Position numbers and translations under genes: made by a program
Assembly (NCBI RefSeq): GCF_000764305.2
Contig: NW_025946656.1
Location: 124,001 to 188,000 of the forward strand
Source: Hyalella azteca
Lineage: Eukaryota > Arthropoda > Malacostraca > Amphipoda > Hyalellidae
Length of the DNA: 64,000 bases
Direction of reading: 5' to 3'
In this document: positions 12,279 to 23,757 of the stretch, one piece after another
How positions within the stretch are numbered: position 1 is the first letter of the stretch
How the letters are laid out: each line of letters begins with the position of its first letter
Notes under the pieces: model-generated
What the model saw: the letters and a program-made list of their open reading frames with translations, nothing else
Database searches by the model: none
Told to the model about the DNA's origin: nothing

Positions 12279-13100
12279 ATCGAGCAATAACGGAGAGAGG
12301 AAGATGATGAACAGCCTCGTGAGAAGCAGGGTTCAGGGGTCGGGTCATAAATTGCATTCAACTGACAGGTCTGTAGAACGCGACCTGAGGTCAGCCATTG
12401 AACGAGCAAGAAGAATTTCTGCCATTCTAATTCACAAATGAATATGAATGCGCGTCACTGATCCATTACTTCCATGCGTCATCATCGCCTCGCAAGACAC
12501 AAATGTATTCAATGCTCGCTCTTAAATTGAAAACATAGTATAAAATATATATAAAATGATTATTTCAGGGGAATGGAGGCACAATTCTCGGATTTGTTTT
12601 TCGAATAGGAATGAACTGATATGAATCTCTGACTACATCTGAAACTAAGAGGAAATACAGTTCAAACAATTAAACGAATGGAAAGAACGAAATATTAGCA
12701 GTATTGTAACAATACTCGTTTATAAAATACAACGCTATTGGACAACACCAATTATAATAATAACAGCTTTCGCATGGCGATTCGTTGTGTCGTTCCAAGA
12801 ACGCTGTTGTTCTCGAGCACGTCCACATTTTGGCTCGTGACCACGTTCTTCTCGCAGAGGCCTTACAAAGCGCGGTAAGTTGGACTCAAATCTCGTTTTC
12901 GACCTTCAAGCCCAGCTTCTGGAGAAGAGTATTTCACGAGTAAAATGTTTGAGAGTTTTTCGCCGGGATTTCTCTCACCAAATTGCGAAATTATTTCCAC
13001 TTTTTTTAAGTAACCGCGGACACGCTGAAATAAGGTATGAAGTCAAGGCCGGCTCGTAATACGAACCTTCTTTTGCAGCGTTAGCTTAGAGTTGGACATC
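12279..13100. other. Unassigned DNA, somewhat richer in GC near 12.8-12.9 kb
   Basis: No open frame or domain. 12770-12900 is locally GC-richer with CACGTCC, CTCGTGACCACG and CTCGAGCACG words, but I cannot assign a role. Confidence 0.5.
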
Positions 13101-13144
13101 TCACGAAGTTCGTGAGCCCTTATGTTCATGACACGAACATAAGG
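13101..13144. repeat. Two adjacent perfect hairpins
   Basis: TCACGAA-G-TTCGTGA (13101-13115) is followed three bases later by CCTTATGTTC-ATGACAC-GAACATAAGG (13118-13144; 10 bp stem, 7-base loop). Both are perfect. They could form side by side in one transcript or as cruciforms. Confidence 0.85.
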
Positions 13145-13738
13145 CTTCAGGATTTTTTCAGAAAAGAAAATAAACTTGGCTGGCTAACGTGCTGGAACAA
13201 AAACAAGGTCTCTTGTCAACAAATTGTAGAGAAGTTCCTATTTATGCTTATTTAATGTCACTATTACCCTGACTTTTTTGACCATCGGTGGTTTTCAAGA
13301 CAAGCCGTTTTCTATAACTTATGAAATCTCAAGTAAAAATTTCTGTGGAAAGAAAAACTTGGAACTTCTATATGACAATAAATCGCTAGAAATTATTTAC
13401 TTCTGATCTCAAATATTTATTCATGTTTTTATAGTATAAGAATTAACAAGAGTTATATATGAATGTAACGTTTATAACCTAAGAAATACCATGGCAGGAC
13501 GAGTAGCTACATTTAAATATCAAGGGGACAAGAACATACGAGAGGCCATGACATACGAGGCTCGAACATGCGAGGTTGAGGAATTACAGAGTGCAATATA
13601 GTATAGGAACACGTAACGTACTTACTTAATCCTTTTATTAAGAAAGGCTTACACAGTGGTCATTAATGAAAATACAATTACAGCATATGCAAATGCTAAA
13701 AAATATATCTCAGTACTTACTGCGGTGAGTGACACAGA
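13145..13738. other. Unassigned DNA
   Basis: No gene seen; AT-rich unique sequence. Confidence 0.6.
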
Positions 13739-13862
13739 GCGCATTTTCTCGTCGACGAAAACGTGAAGTCACGGGCGGACAGAAAAACGGACAGACGGAC
13801 AGATAGACGGACGGACATGGCAAGCACAACAGTGCATTTTTTCCATAAATGAGAAAATGCGC
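13739..13862. mobile_element. Inverted-repeat-bounded segment with CGGACAGA repeats
   Basis: A 124 bp segment bounded by GCGCATTTTCTC (13739-13750) and its exact complement GAGAAAATGCGC (13851-13862). Inside lies a degenerate GGACAGA/GGACGGAC cluster (about 13777-13816). The size and perfect 12 bp termini suggest a mini-MITE or the folded end of a larger element, but no target duplication is clear. Confidence 0.5.
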
Positions 13863-14451
13863 TAAAAACGGTCAATGACAAGAGTTCAGAGTGGTGCCCG
13901 GCAACAGACTAATGATCCCACGCCCTACGAAAAATGTGTCTCTGTACTTTTCATCTTCAGTCATAGTCGGAGAATCGCGGCTATTTGAAACTAAATGAGT
14001 GGCCAAAAATTTCCCCGCTAGAACACGAAGATATTTAGTGCACGAAGATATGCACTGAATACAATTTTAATCCGAGAATTTTCGTCAAAAAATTTTAAAG
14101 CTTGTTTGCTGAAAAACAAAGAAATTAAAAAAACAAAGCAAAGAAAGAAAAAAAAACAAAGCACATTAAGCATATTCATGAAATGATCACATCAAATTTA
14201 CGACAGATATCGCTTCGTAGATATGGTGCTGCTAAGGAATTTATTTCCATCAAAATTTTAATGTGTCTGATGTAGTTAATTTGTTCAAATGAACATTGGC
14301 GTGAAGAAAACTTCCTGTTAAATGTAATATTTGAGTGCTTGATACCCGTTATCAGGGCTAGGTCGACGACGAAACAATTGTGTTGAAACTGTTTCACAAG
14401 CTTCAAAAAAAATCTTGATCGGATTGGCTACGTGATTCCAAATACTGCGTT
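13863..14451. other. Unassigned DNA
   Basis: AT-rich, with an A-rich stretch near 14120-14165. A minus-strand 76-codon frame (14176-14406) has no recognisable domain. Confidence 0.6.
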
Positions 14452-14512
14452 AACTGTTTTTATGAATGACAATTACTGTTTTTATGAATAACAATTACTG
14501 TTTTTAATAAAA
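14452..14512 (+). repeat. 22 bp tandem repeat, about 2.6 copies
   Basis: Copies of a 22 bp unit with the core AATTACTGTTTTTATGAATR, the first starting as TTAACTG and the last broken off after the T-run. Confidence 0.85.
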
Positions 14513-16692
14513 GTTTTTGCTCATGAAGAAAAAATTTAATAAGAAAAACATGACACGATTTCGATTGTAAGCGTGTCAGCGCAACGCACTCTACCGTGGG
14601 TACACTTCATTTTTGCAATGAGGTAAAACAAGATAATCGTGAGACAGAGCTTTCATGCATGAATAACAAATATTGTAAACTAACATAGAATACACATACA
14701 CCGTATTGCCAGAATCTATCAAACTCAAAACTGTAAAGCTGGTTATAAATCAATGACTTAATTTTTGTGTTGACTTAATTTTTTAGTGTATTGTTATTAC
14801 AAGTTAGTAATCAGGTATCTGTACATATAGAGTTGGAGCCCCGGTGCTAATACCCAATCAATCAATCGTTTAGTGGTCAATGCACTCAATGCTACAGCGA
14901 ATGAAACAAAAACTTGGAATGTACTATTCAACTGACGATTGCACGCTGAAAATTATCAAGACAATTAGCAACATACATATTTCAGCTTGATCATCCAGAT
15001 GTCATTCGATAGCCAAGCATTTGCATTATATTATTTTAAGATATATGTTTTTTTTAATGACTTGGTGTTACGCGCAGGCAAGCGATTTCGCATGTCACGA
15101 ACAGTCTCCAGATAAAGAACTTCTTTCCTTCATTGTAATAAAATTAAGTGATACTCGATGTATGGTAACTTGAACAATAAATTTCCATGCAATATCTTGA
15201 TAGGAACAGTATGTATAATTTCTATCTTTTTGCTCGTAAGGTTAAGACATACTCAAAGTCATTTTTCTTATCATGCTCCTGCATCTAGCGGATAAAAATG
15301 GGTTTAAAAATCAACGCTTTAAATTTTAATGTCAAATAAGCTTTTAGTACGCTCTCTAATTTCATGATTTTTCATTAAATACCCTATATACGCTTCCTTC
15401 TTGCATTCCGAGACAGCATATATAGATAAATATCAAAAGAACTTAATGACTGGGTAAGGCCAGTGTGAGATTGTTATCTCAAGGTTCAATAAACAAAAGA
15501 TCTTTACAAGTCTAATTATCCAAACTATTAAGCAGAGAGGCGCATAAGAGTTTTCTGAGGGCAATAATGAGAGTAGCGACGTAATGAGAGGAGTCGCGAG
15601 AGGAGAAGGACTCCGCTGTGCCCTAGAGGACGGACAGCAATACTTACAATTAACACCAATGAATGAATAATCTGACAATATTAGCACGATATATCCTTCA
15701 CTAATAACAAATATAGAAAACAATAGTTAACCTCGTCAAACTCATACCCTAGAGTCGTGCTCTGCAGCCTAAGTAGCTCAGACCACCTCGCAGGGACATA
15801 CAGGACGAAGTGCTTCTAATTCTATAACTAGGCTCAAAGAAAGGTTGCATGCCTGTCAGTAGTACGGAATGGGCTTACAATACTGCAGCCAGCCTAGCAA
15901 GCTGATACATCACTGACGCAGTGAGCCGTTCTCTCGCTCATCTCGAATATCATCACGTTTTGGCAAACGCCAGTTGTAAGACCTGCGAAGACAGCCACTA
16001 TTTGGGCGTCATATTAGGCTTAAATTGTTGCCTTGAAGCAGATGTTGAGGCGGGTATAAATTTTCTTCTGTAGATAGTGTCTTCCAATGTGAACACATCT
16101 CGATTTTACCATAATTATGAACTTCTAAGTCATCATCGTTTGATTTATTGTCTATGTAGGCGAAAATAAAACATAATGTGATCCAATGAAATGTCGATTA
16201 CGCAAAAATTCACTAAAAATAAAAAACTACGGTCATTAATTTAATAATCAGTTATATTCAACTTTTCGGAGAGTCACTTTTTGGAGAATCACGCAACAGC
16301 ATTTATTGAATAAGTCAAACTACTACTAATTAATCGTCGTTTTTACTAAGTATGTTATATAACATTCCTCGAATATACTAAGTACAACCACTTAAATTTT
16401 ATTATCTCGATTGCTGAACTATTTTAAGCGCTTAATCTTATTACCCATTAAATATATCATTATTTTCTATATTACATACTATAATTCTATTTTTACATGT
16501 AGCGAGAGTATCGTAAATTCTTCATTCTATCGTAAACAATTCATTCTGAACAGTTAAGAGCATCAATTTAAATTGTCAAGAATTCATTTCCCAGGCACTG
16601 GAATAGTAATGCATATCATTGCATGTGTGAAGAGGTGAGCAAAGCTTTCTTAAGACTTTTATCCTTAATTGCAATCGTCTTTTGCACATGAA
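14513..16692. other. Unassigned DNA
   Basis: No gene recognised. 15540-15960 is somewhat richer in GC and carries a 96-codon minus-strand frame (15433-15723) with no domain I know. Confidence 0.55.
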
Positions 16693-16933
16693 TTAACCCT
16701 CTACCGCCGTGCGTCAATTTCCGGGAAAATAACTCCAAACTTAAATTATAAGTAACTATAGAGTGTAGCAACCTGAGGACGTTTGTAAGCAATAGAGAAC
16801 ATTTTAAAGTTGTACGGGGCGGCAACCATGCATCAGTGCAAGTCATTTTGCGCTCACTGGAACGTATCCTTTTTGGGAAGTAGGCGCGTGACAATATTGC
16901 TCCGGTTACTCATGTCAGGCGGGAGAGGGTTAA
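16693..16933 (+). mobile_element. piggyBac-like MITE, copy 2
   Basis: A 241 bp element flanked by TTAA (16693-16696 and 16930-16933). Termini are TTAACCCTCTACCGCC and GGCGGGAGAGGGTTAA, one mismatch apart as inverted repeats; the left terminus is the exact complement of the right terminus of copy 1 at 4596-4834. The 92-codon minus-strand frame across it (16616-16894) is a by-product and not a transposase. This copy lies 12 kb from copy 1 in the same orientation. Confidence 0.9.
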
Positions 16934-17460
16934 GAAGCCCAAAGTTAGAAATTTTTATTCTTCTATAAAGACATAAACAACTTATTTTCTAAATCTGTAT
17001 AATTCGTTTTTTTTTCTTGCTAGGAAGCATAACAAACAGTACTCGCTTTGATATATAATCTACTGTAATTTTTATTTCCTATTACTTCACACGCGCGTAC
17101 AAAATATTTTATTTTGATTACTCGAGAGCCAACACAAATTGAACGCATGATGACAACCGAATCAATTAAAAGTAACATGCGCATGACTGGCACGCCCCAC
17201 ACGAACTTGAAATTAAAAAGCGTATATTACAGGTGAGAATTTTGCATTCATTTCAATGCATCATACTATAGATGCAACATAAATATCCTCCGAAACAACT
17301 GAACTTGACAACATCAATGGACTCCGCAAAAAATAAAATTGGTATTACAGTTCAAAAGAATCTAACCCAAGTGCCAAGTCTAAACTAAATTGGGTTTAGT
17401 AAAGCCCTTACATCAGGTGTCATTCAGATAATTGGGCTGTAAAATGGCCATTTAAAGCAA
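16934..17460. other. Unassigned DNA
   Basis: Nothing recognised; AT-rich unique sequence between the MITE and the 26 bp repeat. Confidence 0.6.
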
Positions 17461-17793
17461 GATCTCATCTATATCGTGCCATTCAACCGGTCTTCGGGAA
17501 TAAGATTTTATCTGAGCTAAAGGAATAGGATATTCGAACGAGCTATGTTAATACGATATTCAACACATCTATAGGACTGGGACATTAAATTGATCTATAG
17601 GGATAGCACATTCAACCGTGAATTCAGATCAAATTCTTTAACCAAGCTGTATGAATTGGTAATTTAACCGAGTAATAGGGATATGATATTTCAGCGAGCT
17701 CTATGAATATGATATTCAACCGATAGTATCTATAATTAACTGAGCTATTAGAATAGAATATTTAACCACTAAAGAGTAATAGGATGTTCAACC
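17461..17793 (+). repeat. Degenerate 26 bp minisatellite, about 12 copies
   Basis: An old array that is easy to miss because the copies have diverged. Unit consensus is roughly GAGCTATAGGAATA followed by KGATATTCAACC. Unit starts fall exactly 26 bp apart at 17514, 17540, 17566, 17592, 17618, 17644, 17670, 17696 and 17722; one unit then loses 6 bp and the last two start at 17742 and 17768. The right end TTCAACC is the best kept part. It probably begins near 17461. Confidence 0.85.
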
Positions 17794-17814
17794 AAGCGAT
17801 TGGAAATTTAGGAG

Positions 17815-17850
17815 GTCACGTATTTTTAAGGTCACGTAAAAATACGTGAC
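17815..17850. repeat. Perfect 14 bp hairpin
   Basis: GTCACGTATTTTTA (17815-17828) and its exact complement TAAAAATACGTGAC (17837-17850) with an 8-base loop that repeats the word GGTCACG. It lies between the 26 bp array and the 1.3 kb transposon-like element. Confidence 0.85.
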
Positions 17851-18141
17851 ATTAAAAGAATTTTTAGTTGATATTAAGACATCACTAATGGAAAATGACA
17901 CTGGCAAGAAACTGCCTTATTATTTTTTGGAGTCCGTCTGTCAGTTTGAGAATATAGGGTAACATGGGGCAGCGCGCCCCCCCCTTTTTTTAAACTAAAT
18001 TTTCGATGAAGTTTTAATTGATACGAAGTGGTTCTTTGTTTTGTTTAAAGGTACAACTAATGAGGAATGTATGATGTGAATTAGACGCCTATATGTTCAT
18101 TCAATTTTTAATGAAACACTGTTTTGTAAAAAGTGTCAAAA

Positions 18142-18177
18142 TGGGCCCATTGCCCCACCCCTGGGGCAATGGGCCCA
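18142..18177. repeat. GC-rich 16 bp hairpin inside the 1.3 kb element
   Basis: TGGGCCCATTGCCCCA (18142-18157) is followed after four bases by its exact complement TGGGGCAATGGGCCCA (18162-18177). It is the densest of the internal GC modules. Confidence 0.9.
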
Positions 18178-18331
18178 AGGGCTTGGGGCAAGGCGCCCAC
18201 CCATGGTCCCTTTACCACAAATGCATATTTTTCGTTTAAAAATGATAAAACAACACTTTACAGTTAAAAATAAGAAAATGCAATAAAAAATATGACATTC
18301 ACTCATTCATTAACAACACAAAAAATCATAT

Positions 18332-18500
18332 ACTTAACTTGAAAAAAATATACTCTTGGCTTAAAAAATCTATCACTGACGTGAAGAAAAATATTTCATT
18401 GACATAAAAATATATATCATTGACTTGAAAATATATCCTTGCGATAAAAAATTCGTCCTTGACATGAAAAAATGTATCCTTGACTAGAAAAAATATTTTT
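18332..18500 (-). repeat. Degenerate 20-23 bp tandem repeat, about seven units
   Basis: Units of the form TTGACRTGAAAAAATATATC repeat about seven times on the plus strand inside the 1.3 kb element. Because the unit is near 21 bp, the minus strand stays open and reads as an imperfect heptapeptide repeat (VKDTFFH, VKDEFFI, VNDIYFY, VNEIFFF) within a 98-codon frame (18326-18622). I take the frame as a consequence of the repeat and not as a gene. Confidence 0.75.
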
Positions 18501-19247
18501 AGTTGATCAGAAAAAAACTTCGTTCCAGTTTCGTCCATAATCCAGATATTATGTGCAGAGAATTCGTACCTAATCGTGATTTCAGCCAACACCATAAAAA
18601 CTCTCATCAACTTTTGGATCATTGGTGTTGACTGAAATCAACTTTTGGCAAGGCAAGAGTCAATAACTCGAAAAGTGGTCATAAATACGCATAACTGGAA
18701 ACTAAACCTGCTGCCTTGAGGCGGCAAATAAAAAAATCATGCAATATGAAGTGTAATTTGTAATTCAAAAAGCTAGTAATAGTTTGAAAAGGTCATTGAG
18801 ACAAATCTAATGATGTATAACACAAGACTTCACTATGGGCGCTTTGCCCCGTGACACGCGTGGGCCCGTTGCCCCCACTAGGTATCATTTCAATTTATAT
18901 CGTGTCAACATTTTATTTTAAAAGCTAATAGTCTAAACTTGGTCTCAAAATTATCCCTATAAATATTACTTTGAAAAATTAATTCACAGTAATTTCAAAA
19001 GCTTCAACTATAGTAATCGAAAAAAACTTTATTTAGCGGCAAAAAAATTTTTATCTGGACTAAAACAGTTATTCACAAAGAACTTAATAACGCAAACACT
19101 TAGCAAAACGTAAATCCGTACACTTCATCCCAGTGAAACTGTCGACAGGCGATAGAGAACACGGACCAATATCTGCCATACTTAGTGAGAAACCCGCTAT
19201 GGGCCCGTGACCCGCAGTGGGCTCGCTGCCCCATGTTACCCTATATT

Positions 19248-21925
19248 TTTGCGGTGCTTCTCAAAAAATCCTTAATTGGAGTCAGAAAATTTTTTTACCC
19301 GTATCATCATTTCGACTTTATTTCACTTCTGTTTTCTGCGGCATGAAATGTCCTTCAAATTTTGAGGAAAACCCAACGTTTTTTGTCATAATTATTCGTA
19401 GTAAAGTGCATTATTCATATTTATTATGACAAAAAGGGATTATTAATTGACTAATTTACGTTTCTTCATAAACTGCCTTTCAAAAAGTCTTTTCAACTTC
19501 GACTAAAACTTGTCACGAGCACAATGCAAAGTTAGTTGAGCGGAAGTCACTATAAGTGCTCTGAGAAACAAATTAAAAGATGCTGATTAAGGGCCACGAT
19601 CTTGTTAAATGAACCACTGTCAGTGAGCTCTCAGAATAAAAAAATTTACTTTATCGCAGCCTTCGAAAACACTTCGAGAATTAATTTAACAGGGGAAGAT
19701 TTTTTTTATTACCGACTCCAAGCAGGTGAGTTATTAATTGAGAACTCTGATCTCAAGCTCACATTTTGCATTTACATCACCATATATGAAATGAATGAAT
19801 ATTTTGTATTATGTCTCTCTGTTTTCCGTAAATTAAAGTTGATTTTAATGAGTTCAGCCATAAAAAATTCGATACATATGTTGTTCTCTAAACTCAAAGC
19901 CTTCCATGTGAGCAAAGTTAAAGTGTAGACGCCGGTTATGCGGAGAAACTAATTTGAATTTCACTCGTGACATCCCATTTGTTTCAACAATTTAGTTTGT
20001 TGGAATCCTCGATGATCCTATAATTCCAGTTATTAATTTTGTCACTATTCGTGTTCCGTAAAGGCAGAAATCTCTCGAATAATGCCTGTTGTTGCGATGA
20101 AGCTTGGCACAAATTACAGAGCAGTGCTTAATTCCACGTGGTCGTCTCTATATGTAAAGACTGGATGAGACTCCCCGGACAATTTAAGCGAAACTAAAGT
20201 TAAACTTTCCATGAGTTCGTCCTGAGTTCTTCCTAGCCAAATAAAAGAAGGAGAGGTAGAAAACTGAATGAGAATGGTCAATTTCAGATGTCAAAGCGGG
20301 AAAATTCAGGAGTTTAAACAAATCCTAAATATATTCTAATGAAAACTGAGGGATGAATCTGGTCTCGTTGAAAATACTTTGGTCGACATTATAGTGGCAT
20401 TTTTTACAACATGCATCGAAATAATATTAATAATGAAAATAGATTCACCAGCAAGATGCCCAAATATTTTCAAATTAAGTAAATTCCACAAAGATTTTCG
20501 TAAAGTTTGTGTAAATATTTTTTATCAAATAACAACCTTTAATCATTAATACATGATTTATGTTATGCATTTTTTTCTCGCATCAATTTTCTTTATTTCA
20601 TTGACATAGACTATGTCTGCAACAAAACAAAATAAATAAAAATTAGCTCATTCTAGTTTAAATTTCATAGTTGGATTTACAGTTTTAATTATAAAAAATT
20701 AAAGACAATTCATAAACCCTATTTTTTAATATAATGTATAGGCTTTATTAAGTTGGCTCATAATTTAGAGCAATGATATATGAAAATATCCTCATCAAAT
20801 TGGCAAACAAATGCGCGTCGGTTCTTTGTTTGGCATTCACCCATGGAATTTAATATGGATGACACATTCAAGTGGAGTTTTAACACTGGCTTTATTCGTA
20901 TGCGAAAAAATTCCTTTCATTTATATATAAATAGAACATTGGTAGGATTTCCGCTTGCGCTTGTAGCGTTTGAGAGGCAATGAAAAATTAATTCCAACAA
21001 TTTGACAGTTTATTTAGACAATTCCAGTAATTTTAGTTTAATTAATAGTGCTCAAATCGAAATATGTTTTATCTTATAGGCATAAATGGTGAGTTTCATG
21101 GTGTTTTAAATTAGCCGCTTATTGTTTCACTATCTTTCGCGTAAATGACTTGATTTCCTGAGGGGCTTTCTTTACTAAATTTTCCACATTCATGTAAAAA
21201 TAAGTAAATTATATTTAAAAAGAAGGTTTAGTTCACAATATTCACCAACTTCAAATAGAGCACAGATAGCCATGGGTGTCATATAAATATTTAAACTTAT
21301 TTAACGAAACTTACTGAGTCTGGATTGCATGCAGTTAACTGAAGGGCTATATATACCAGCCCATCTAAAGATACCAGACAAGATTTACTTTTCCCTGAAA
21401 CAACCTAGGAACTAATTTATTTGCTGAAAGATTTGATTAATAGTCTCATCAATGCGAACAACTTTATAGATAAAATGACAAAAACGGTTATCTAGGTTAG
21501 ACATTGCATGTGCAGACCTTTATAGCGTTACTTGTTGATAAATAAATTTGTCTTGGAAGTCTCACTTACCGATTCAGAAAAAAATTTGACTGTAATCACA
21601 TACATGATCAATATTGCCATCTCAATTTATTTTATCTGTATGTTTTTCTTCTAATTTTTCTTCTAATAGCGTATAACTATGAAGCATAAAATTTTGTCGT
21701 TTCTTTGAAACACCATAAGAAAAATGTAACTGAGGTGAATTTCGCAAACTGTAATGTGTGAAAGACCCTGATAAATTTGATGAACGATTTTGCGGTATAG
21801 ATTCATAAATATTTATTTCAGTCGCTACTGCATTTTTCAATCATAAAACTATCCCGTTTGGACACGAAAAAACCTCGCCGAAATAAATTTCCTGAATAAT
21901 AAAAAAATTATCACCTATTTCGAAC
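19248..21925. other. AT-rich unassigned DNA
   Basis: No recognised gene. Short open frames at 19602-19928 (+, 108 codons), 20780-20983 (+) and 21622-21840 (-) have no domain, no splice context I can defend and AT-driven composition. Confidence 0.55.
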
Positions 21926-22189
21926 ATGAAGCTTTACGGAGAGTCTCGAGACCATGAGTTTCTTTCATATGAAAAGGTCATTGTGTTTACCACAAATATA
22001 TTAAATGATGCACATTATTTTCAAAAATATGATAAACGTTCACCGTCTGTCACGGAAGCCTTTTGCGCCCAGCTGTCATCTGAAGATCTTCCACGAAAAA
22101 TATATCTCTTCTTAGCATCAACGGATGATCAAAATACAGATAAATATGAACCTTTGTTATATTTCGTTGAATTACCGACCATCAAATAA
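21926..22189 (+). CDS. Hypothetical 87-codon ORF, unidentified
   Basis: A complete ATG-to-stop frame whose translation is mixed and hydrophilic (MKLYGESRDHEFLSYEKV at the start, ending LLYFVELPTIK), less Phe/Ile/Lys-biased than the chance ORFs around it. No signal peptide, membrane segment or known motif is seen. I found no partner exon. It could be a lone pseudogene piece or chance; listed because it is one of the most protein-like frames in the window. Confidence 0.18.
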   Translation: MKLYGESRDHEFLSYEKVIVFTTNILNDAHYFQKYDKRSPSVTEAFCAQLSSEDLPRKIYLFLASTDDQNTDKYEPLLYFVELPTIK

Positions 22190-23757
22190 AAACTTTGTCC
22201 CACGTTACTCTTTAGCTATTCTTTTATCAGATGAAAGGATCGCTCTGTTGACCTAAAATTCCGCCTATCCATTTTTCTCGATTCCACTCGATTTCATAGA
22301 AGAAGAAGCAGTTGTGAACATCAGTAACTGTTCTTATTACGAGCTAAGAAAGATGTCTCATAATATGTCGACTGACCTCGCAAAGAGACGAAAAATTATC
22401 CTTAAAGAAACTCTTCAGTGTGTATGATGTACAAATTCTGAATTTTCTTTGATTTTTGGATCGACTTTCTTGATGGATACGTGTTAATGAAATAGTTTTC
22501 AATGCTGAATTTTCAAAAATTAGAAATGATTAAAATTTTTGTGAGAAAGGCATTGACGGAAATATTATTTTTGATGTAGAGCTTGAGAGGCGTTTGTCTT
22601 ATTTTAGAAACTTTAGCGGGATTTCCAATGAAATGTTCTAAAAAATCTTCTATATATAATTTGCAAATTTACCAAGCTCTGTCTCATTGGAAATTCTGCC
22701 TCAGTAGATGTTTAACGGTCATAAAATTATATTTCGTTGATGGTTTTAGCTGTTAGAATAAATACACAAAAAAATAAAACTAATGAATATTAACAAATGA
22801 AATTAAAAATTCTATATTTATTGTATAGTGGTAGGGGTTTTACTTGCAACTTTTCGTATGAGTAACTCACTATTAATGTAAACGCAATGTTAGCCATTTT
22901 CTATGTGATGCCACAGTAAGAAAATGTATCCTTTTGAAAATGGTTCCTGAAGGTTTCCTGCCAGTCACTGACCAGACAAGTGCCACCAATGTGGTAATAA
23001 ATCAAAATAAACCTAGGGTAAACAAAAGCCTTTAATCCCCATTCAATAATGGAGAAATAACTTGGCCGAGTAATTATTTTTCGTAACCTATAGTCTCAGA
23101 GTGAGTGATTGCTGTAAGTGGAAAGAGGCAGAATTCCACCTAAATCATATAAAATTGTTTTTTTTATAGGCTGATTAACGTAACTAGCTACGCCCATGTG
23201 TCTCGTATAATATAAAAAGAATAACTACATCGAGTGCTTAGAAATAATGTTCATCACCGGCAAAATCTAATTTTAGCCTAAATTTAATACATCATTCCAG
23301 CATTATAATTAAACGCAAGTATGCACTAGCAGTTAAGATCAGCTAATTATTCCGTTGGTCTTTGATGAATTCCTATGAAGCTCTCTTCTCAAACTCGAAA
23401 AAGTCTCCTCTAAGTTCCTTTATACATCGCATAGGAAAACGCGATCATCGAATAAGAAGCTTCTCTTTGATCGCCGAACACGAATTTCAGCGAGAATATT
23501 CCAGCAGCACATTCGTAGGAGACATTTCTTGGACCATCATTGATCATGCATGCAACTCTAACAAGATTAGCGTAGCTGGAACAATTTTTGTGGACCGTCT
23601 TGAATGTTAACCGACTTCTCTCGCTGGTGGACTTCAAAACTTCACAAGTGGCCGCGCCTTGCCAGCTGCCTCTGGAGGGCTGGACGCTGCCTAGCATGCA
23701 AGAAATTCTGCGACGTTTTGAGTAGCAAAGCAACTTGCGCATTTGTTATTTGAGAGA
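22190..23757. other. Unassigned DNA; GC-richer part at 23440-23720
   Basis: 23362-23610 on the plus strand and 23410-23742 on the minus strand are both open over the same GC-richer stretch (82 and 110 codons). Neither translation shows a domain, and overlap on opposite strands argues that at most one could be real. The stretch ends in CTGGAGGGCTGGACGCTGCC just before the minisatellite block. Confidence 0.4.

Larger units (their letters stand above)
17951..19247. mobile_element. 1.3 kb non-autonomous DNA transposon with 29 bp TIRs
   Basis: Terminal inverted repeats of 29 bp (17951-17979 and 19219-19247) differ at one position. Read inward they start AATA then TAGGGTAACATGGGGCAGCG. If the terminus is TAGGG, a TA target duplication sits outside each end, as in Tc1/mariner-like elements, but a longer palindromic terminus is equally possible. 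GC-rich modules of the type GGGCCC-TTGCCCC recur near both ends and at 18142-18206 and 18837-18878, in otherwise AT-rich DNA; these may be transposase-binding sites. No transposase frame is present, only a repeat-derived minus-strand frame. Superfamily is not assigned. Confidence 0.8.

Noticed and set aside
16616..16894. 92-codon minus-strand frame
   Set aside because: Covers the MITE and its flank; the same segment of MITE copy 1 is not kept open.
23362..23742. Overlapping frames of 82 and 110 codons on opposite strands
   Set aside because: No recognisable domain on either; overlap reduces the chance that either is real. Kept only as a GC-richer region.
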